Origin: Loripinus fragilis | Taxonomy: Eukaryota; Mollusca; Bivalvia; Lucinida; Lucinidae | Length of the DNA: 64,000 nucleotides | Assembly (NCBI GenBank): GCA_964019695.1 | Contig: CAXHUL010000530.1 | Span: 558,001-622,000, forward strand | Direction of reading: 5' to 3' | Shown: positions 59,215 through 64,000 of the stretch, in pieces | Position numbering within the stretch: position 1 is the first letter of the stretch | How the letters are laid out: each line of letters opens with the position of its first letter | Program-made: the position numbers and the translations under genes | The notes under the pieces: generated by a model | Databases searched by the model: none | Seen by the model: the letters and a program-made list of their open reading frames with translations, nothing else | What the model was told of the DNA's origin: nothing

Positions 59215-59343
59215 CAGAATACCACGTTTGCGTCGTTTACCAGGCTCGGCTTTGAGATCGCATGTTGAATCGCTCGTAAGGCCTCGCGATTCACCAAGCG
59301 TACTCGAAGCCTTGCCTGGTAAAACACTCACCTAGTATTCTGT
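59215..59343. repeat. Small inverted-repeat element
   Basis: ACAGAATAC ... GTTTACCAGGC at the left pairs with GCCT(T)GCCTGGTAAAAC ... GTATTCTGT at the right, with a GC-rich middle. The - strand frame at 59131-59331 crosses it and is not supported. Confidence 0.6.
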
Positions 59344-60205
59344 ATAGATGAATATAGCTTTTCAGTTTTCGCCAAAGACCAGTTTTGGGCGCTTTTTCTG
59401 ACGAGCAGGTTTATAAGATGATTCTTGGAGAGAAAAAAAAGAGTTGACTGTCAAACTAGTTGATAAATGCTACTAGTTTTATCACATGACATTGCGTTTT
59501 AGTGTAATATCGATATATTTCTAGTCATTATCTGCGCAGGCGCGATATATTTCTAGATAGACATGTCTACTATGGCACATCACCGTCGAAAAATAGATAG
59601 TGTGCCAATACGTGGAATACATTCCTCAAAACACAACGTTAAAATAGCAAGCGGCGAATGGCAATTCGTTTGTGGATACAGCAAGTCACCACCATAACAA
59701 TGATAGGTATAAAAGTATTTAGAGATAGTATGATAACATTTTATACACTAAAACGTTTTTGAAACGGTTTCGCACATGGTCAGTTTATAGAAGCCTTTCA
59801 GTGACACATGATGACGTGGATTGATCAAAAACAAAATTGAATCAACAAATCGTGTGAATAACATGGCACGTGACACATTTGGTAAACAAGTATGTCATAT
59901 GTACCCACACTGCTCAAAGATAGATAATGTACTTCTAGAAGTTTAGATGTTATAGTAAAATAATGGCGGCCATAACGACTTGTGGTATATATTTGGCAAA
60001 TTCATGACGTTTATCGCTTACAACGCATTTCATAAGGGTGTTCAGTGTTTGCTTATAATAAATCAATCTTAAAGGATAATAATATGGCTCAGTTTCAAAA
60101 CGCTAACATGTAGCACGTTGGTATATACATGTACAATGCATAATCCCCCAGTTTTATGTATCGAACAAGATAGATGAATGCATTAGTGTACAAAATAAAG
60201 AGAGA
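59344..60205. other. Unassigned AT-rich stretch
   Basis: No gene or clear repeat was recognised. A short duplicated GCGATATATTTCTAGATAG-like text lies near 59515-59570. Confidence 0.4.
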
Positions 60206-60289
60206 GCTTGTTGCTTTACTATATTTGTAGTCTTCCTATTATGGCCTGGTGTGTGGTCTGTGATTGTGTCGTTCCTTATGACATTCACT

Positions 60290-60700
60290 CGTTTTATGTC
60301 ACGCAGATATCTCTATTTGCAACGTTAGTCATTAAACGTAAGACTGGTGCTAATAGAGACATTCCACGTAGATATATCTATTACAACTGTAGTAACGTTA
60401 GTCATAAAACGTAGGACTCGTGCATATAGAGACATTCCACGCAGATATCTCTATTTGCAACGTTAGTTATAAAACGTAAGACTCGTGCAAATAGAGACAT
60501 TCCACGTAGATATATCTATTAGTAACGTTAGTCATAAAACGTTAGACTCGTGCAAATAGAGACATTCCAAGTAGATATCTTTATTTTCAGCGTTAGTCAT
60601 CAAACTTAAGACTGGTGCGAATAGAAACATTTCACGTAAATATCCCTATTTGCAGCGCAAGTCATAAAACATAAGACTTGTGCAAATAGAGAGATCTACA
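60290..60700. repeat. Tandem hairpin array, unit about 75 bp, about 6 copies
   Basis: Units share CACG(C/T)AGATATCTCTATTTGC, AACGTTAGTCATAAAACGTA and AGACTCGTGCAAATAGAGAC. CTATTTGCA and TGCAAATAG, and ATCTCTA and TAGAGA, give each unit internal pairing. A short tail family 1 fragment (TGTGGTCTGTGATTGTGTCG) precedes it at 60245-60280. Confidence 0.8.
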
Positions 60701-60719
60701 TTGCATAGAAAGCAACTTT

Positions 60720-61240
60720 AGCCATCCAGTAAAAGTATTTCATACTGACCGTTCCAAGGCGGTGCTTCTTTTGTGGATCGTTTTTGTTTGTTATGCTTCA
60801 TGTTTGTGTGTGTTGTAATGTCGTGTCTGTTCTTTGTAGCCTTATAGTCACCTGCTGGAAAAGGGTTGGCCTCTTGGCTGTCTTGTGTGTTGTGTTTTGT
60901 CACTTTCCCATATGTGTCCTGGTCCACATCAGAATCAAGGGTGAGGTTGGCGCCGTGAAACTGGTTTAAGCCCTCCAGTAAAATATTTAACTGACCGTTC
61001 CAAGACGGTTCTTCTTTTGTGGATCTTTTATGTTTTTTTCTGTCTTGTGTTTGCTATGCCTTTGTGCGCGTCTAATTATATGTGCATTGTGGTCACCTGC
61101 TGGGAAAGGGCTGACCTCTTGGCTCTCATTTGTGGTGTCTAACTGTGAATTTGTCACTTTTCCATTGGTATCCTGGGTCAGGTGTGGTACTTGATTGTAT
61201 CGATTCCCGATCTTTGCACCCTTACTTTCTTTACTACAGT
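60720..61240 (+). repeat. Two tandem partial copies of tail family 2
   Basis: The first copy (60730-60970) runs from CTGACCGTTCCAAGGCGGTG to the GAGGTTGGCGCCGTGAAAC stretch. The second (60975-61240) repeats from CTGACCGTTCCAAGACGGT and reaches the 3' end GGTATCCTGGGTCAGGTGTG ... TCTTTGCACCCTTACTTTC. The frame at 60784-60969 is not a gene. Confidence 0.65.
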
Positions 61241-61289
61241 TACTTTCTATGACAAGAAGATATATCTTGTAAACTGATAAAAAAAACTT

Positions 61290-61610
61290 AATTGATATGC
61301 CACGTAGATATCTCTATTTGCAATGTTAGTCATAAAACGTAAGATTCGTGCAAAAAGAGGTATCCACATGGCATAGAAAGCAACTTTAGTAAAGTTGCTT
61401 TCTATGCTATGTAGATATCTCTATTTTTAACTTTAGTCATAAAACGTAAGATTCGTACAAAAAGAGATACCTACATGGCATAGAAAGCAACTTTAGTGAA
61501 GTTGTTTTCTATGCTATGTAGATATCTCTATTTGCAACAGTAGTCAAGGATGTAAGATTGGTGCAAATAGAGATTTCTACGTGGTATAGAAAGCAACTTT
61601 AGTCATAAAC
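61290..61610. repeat. Second hairpin array of the ATATCTCTATTTGC family
   Basis: Three to four units are related to 60290-60700. Here they alternate with a long hairpin CATAGAAAGCAACTTTAGT and its complement ACTAAAGTTGCTTTCTATG. The strongest is near 61370-61415. Confidence 0.75.
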
Positions 61611-61619
61611 GAGTAGAAT

Positions 61620-61859
61620 GAAGTAAGTTAAATTAGGCATGGTATTCTAGATAAATGCGCTTTTTGTTATATTGTTTCCTCATCCATCAACCTGCCAACA
61701 GGAAAATGCATTGAACAGAACCAACCTCTGACTCTTCTATTTAATATAACATTGAGGCTGTATTGTTGGTACTCATCCGTATTATATTTGCCGTCGCACG
61801 AGAAATGTTTTAGTTTGTTCTGTGTAGGTAAAGACTATTGCTTTCGCTTCCTCACGGTG
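61620..61859. other. Unassigned stretch
   Basis: Nothing was recognised. Confidence 0.3.
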
Positions 61860-62735
61860 CTGAGTGTTGGTCTGCAGTGTGTAATTGTTGCATTTCCTTG
61901 TCATACTTATTTGCTTCTTGATACTGTATGATTGTCCGTGTTCGTCGTCTCTTTCTTGCAGTGTCGTCGGTTGATCTGTGGACTGACAATCTGTGAATTG
62001 AGAGCCCTTTTCTTTGTTTCATCAGAGTATATCAGTTTATTTGGTTGTTTCCCTGTGATGATACATTGCAAAAGTTAGGAAGCCGCTACCCGAGCTAAAA
62101 CTATTTTGTGTTGATACAACAGCGGAATCTAGGGCGAAGATTTGGCTAGTAAAATTAATTCAGCTGCTGTCCGTTCCAAGGCTGTGGCTCTGCTGTTGTT
62201 TATTCATTGTTTGTTTGTTGTTGCTCCCATTGTTTGTGGGGTTTAACGTTAAGCCCTTGTTTTGTTATGCAATACGTTGTGTCGTTTCTTTTTTTGAAAT
62301 CATCTCGCTGGTGAAGAGAGATCAGGTTTCTTTATTTTTCTTGTCTGCTTGATGTTTGATGCCATGTTGCTGCTATCGATGTATGCCTCTTCCTCGCGGC
62401 GCTGTGGGTTGGTCTGCAGTGTGTGATTGTGGCATTTCAAGGTCATGCTCACGTGCTTCTTGTTTTGTGAGTGTCCGTATTCTGAGTCTCATTCTACACA
62501 CCGGGAAGGCGGCATCGAAAACGTTAAAACCATCGACGAACGTTGATAAAAATCGTTAGAAATAGATTTTTCGATTGCCATTTGGCGACAAACGACAATT
62601 GAAAACGCTGTTTCTAGTGATTATTGATCCGCAGTCGTCGATTGTAAAGAGCATTTTCGATTGTCGTCTACCCAGTCTGTTCTCGCAGTGTGGACAAAAT
62701 GATCTGCGGTCTATGATTGTGGCATTATTTGGTCA
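61860..62735 (+). repeat. Tail family 1 fragments, + orientation
   Basis: Successive pieces: GGTCTGCAGTGTGTAATTGT ... TCATACTTATTTGC (61870-61920). Then an inverted match to 50700-51020, running AGGGCGAAGATTTGGCTAGT, GCTGCTGTCCGTTCCAAGGC and CTTCCTCGCGGCGCTGTGGG (62125-62480). Then GATCTGCGGTCTATGATTGT ... TTTGGTCATA (62700-62735). The last piece meets the opposite-strand copy at 62740 tail to tail. The frame at 62356-62559 is not a gene. Confidence 0.6.
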
Positions 62736-62739
62736 TAAG

Positions 62740-63296
62740 AATAGTAAGTGAGTACGATCAGGAAATACCACAATCACAAACCGCAGACAACCCCGTGGCA
62801 CCGCGAGGAAGAGCCGCTCAACCATCACGAGACACCAGGAAGACAAATTAAGCAAAGCAACCAGCTCTCTCTTCCCCATCAAGATGATTGCAATACTAGA
62901 ATGGACATAAAGTAACGTACAACAAAACATAGAACAATTACAGACTCCCACAATGAAAGTATCACTAAACAAAAAGTCAACAACAACAGAACCACCGCCT
63001 TAGAACGGACAGCAGCCTAAGCCACCAGGGGGCTTAAATGCATTTTACTGGTAACAAAGTTTCGCCCTAGAATCTGCTGTTGTTGAAGTACAAGAAATGT
63101 TCAGCTCGCATGGAGGCCATCTAACTAATGCAATGTATCATCATGGAGAAACACTCTAATCAAATTAACACACCATGATGAAACATAGAAAAGGGCTCAT
63201 GACTCACAGATAATCAGAGCTAAAGAAAACCTCAAGTTGAGCCACAGTGGGTCCAGCTACAGATAAGCATCAGGCACCAACCCACCGATTTAAGCT
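62740..63296 (-). repeat. Retroelement 3' tail (tail family 1), second copy
   Basis: Nearly identical to 50681-51237 over its full length, with scattered substitutions (for example TACGATCAGG against TATGTTCAGG at the start). The - strand frame 62733-62972 lies in the tail. Confidence 0.75.
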
Positions 63297-63557
63297 TTAC
63301 GTCAGAGCCGTCATAGAGTCTGAGGCCTGACCCACCGTCGTGCAATTAAAGAGGAAACCATAGCTATAAACCGTGAGTGGGTTTAAAACTAGGCATGCAG
63401 ACTGTCGCATGATATCCAAGTTATATCCAACCCTTATATAACGTTTTACTATCTTTTTGAATTGATTACTAAAATTTGGTTTTCCAGCAATTCGTTTGAA
63501 TTTATAAACTAGATCACCATAAAATATAGGTTCTTATATACCTTGTTGCAGAAGAGG
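63297..63557 (-). pseudogene. Retroelement reverse transcriptase, last ~85 codons
   Basis: In - strand sense this carries the same KRI.GKPNF ... MRQSACLVLNP ... FLFNCT end as 51238-51495, stopping at the same TAA. It is cut off at 63557, so it is a shorter 5'-truncated insertion of the same family. Confidence 0.7.
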
Positions 63558-64000
63558 AGTTTCATGCATAATGACCAATATATAACCATTGCATATCAAA
63601 TATAATCGTTTGTGCGCGGTATCTCTAGCTAATTATAACAGAATTTGTAGAATTTTAAAGCCACCTGCAGTTGGGCGTCTATCATATTTAGTGTGCATTG
63701 TTTGGCAATTATCTGTAATTGGGTAATCAACATCTGCAGATAGTCAAGATGTTTGCCATGGCTACGGTTGTAGTGAGTGACAGAAATCTCTACAAAATGA
63801 AAGACTGGGTACCGTAAGACATGTTTGACTTGATAGCAGTACACCTACCTAGACACTCAGTTATTTCACTCAATTATATGATTGCAACTGCACAGGTTGC
63901 ATATTTGTGTACATTCCACGCGGGTGTACACTTTCAACAGAGTGTGTGACGATTCCGCAACTATTTACTTAAGGAATCTTTCAACGCATACAATAAACAG
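63558..64000. other. Unassigned right end of window
   Basis: No gene or repeat was recognised. The - strand frame at 63629-63844 has no recognised domain. Confidence 0.35.

Noticed and set aside
60290..60700. Regular short repeats with spacers, CRISPR-like in appearance
   Set aside because: The window is clearly eukaryotic, the spacers are themselves repeated, no cas genes are present, and units tile completely.

Overview
This is a gene-poor, AT-rich eukaryotic window, almost certainly from a marine invertebrate and most likely a bivalve mollusc. The visible signs are GT-AG exons with defined phases, a tRNA-derived SINE, many foldback MITEs, and remnants of non-LTR and other reverse-transcriptase elements of types common in molluscs. 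The bivalve assignment is inference from repeat style, because no species marker is present. Two short N gaps (12276-12298 and 27813-27835) mark scaffold joins.

Only two host genes can be supported. On the + strand are the last two coding exons of a clan-2-like (CYP2/CYP1-style) cytochrome P450: 21509-21688 with the PERF region, and 26311-26518 with the heme-cysteine loop and stop codon. A phase-2 intron of about 4.6 kb joins them. No upstream P450 exon was recognised. On the - strand, 6452-6721 is a 270-base phase 1-1 exon encoding a cysteine-rich secreted module that resembles the DUF3011 pattern.

Regions: 1-5.3 kb holds tandem arrays interrupted by MITEs, including a nested MITE-in-MITE insertion. 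5.4-6.1 kb is a reverse-transcriptase remnant, followed by the cysteine-rich exon. 7-27 kb is dense in palindromic MITEs (families A, B and C, TTAA elements, and a Tc1-type element), SINEs, and the P450 end. 28.19-54.64 kb is one structure of about 26.5 kb. Its ends are inverted copies of each other, followed on each side by matching arrays of small hairpins in mirror-image orientation, around a 6-kb centre with its own hairpin array. It is flanked by TATA on both sides and has no recognisable coding capacity. A reverse-transcriptase element has inserted in its right arm, and a copy of the same element lies at 62.7-63.6 kb. 54.6-64 kb holds two non-LTR pseudogenes, a 748-base TTAA foldback element, more MITEs, hairpin arrays and retroelement tails.

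The strongest candidate for something undescribed is the 26.5-kb giant foldback element. A second theme is that otherwise different repeat families in this window share a core hairpin built on GATCAG ... CTGATC. All repeat counts and boundaries were read by eye and are approximate unless stated otherwise.
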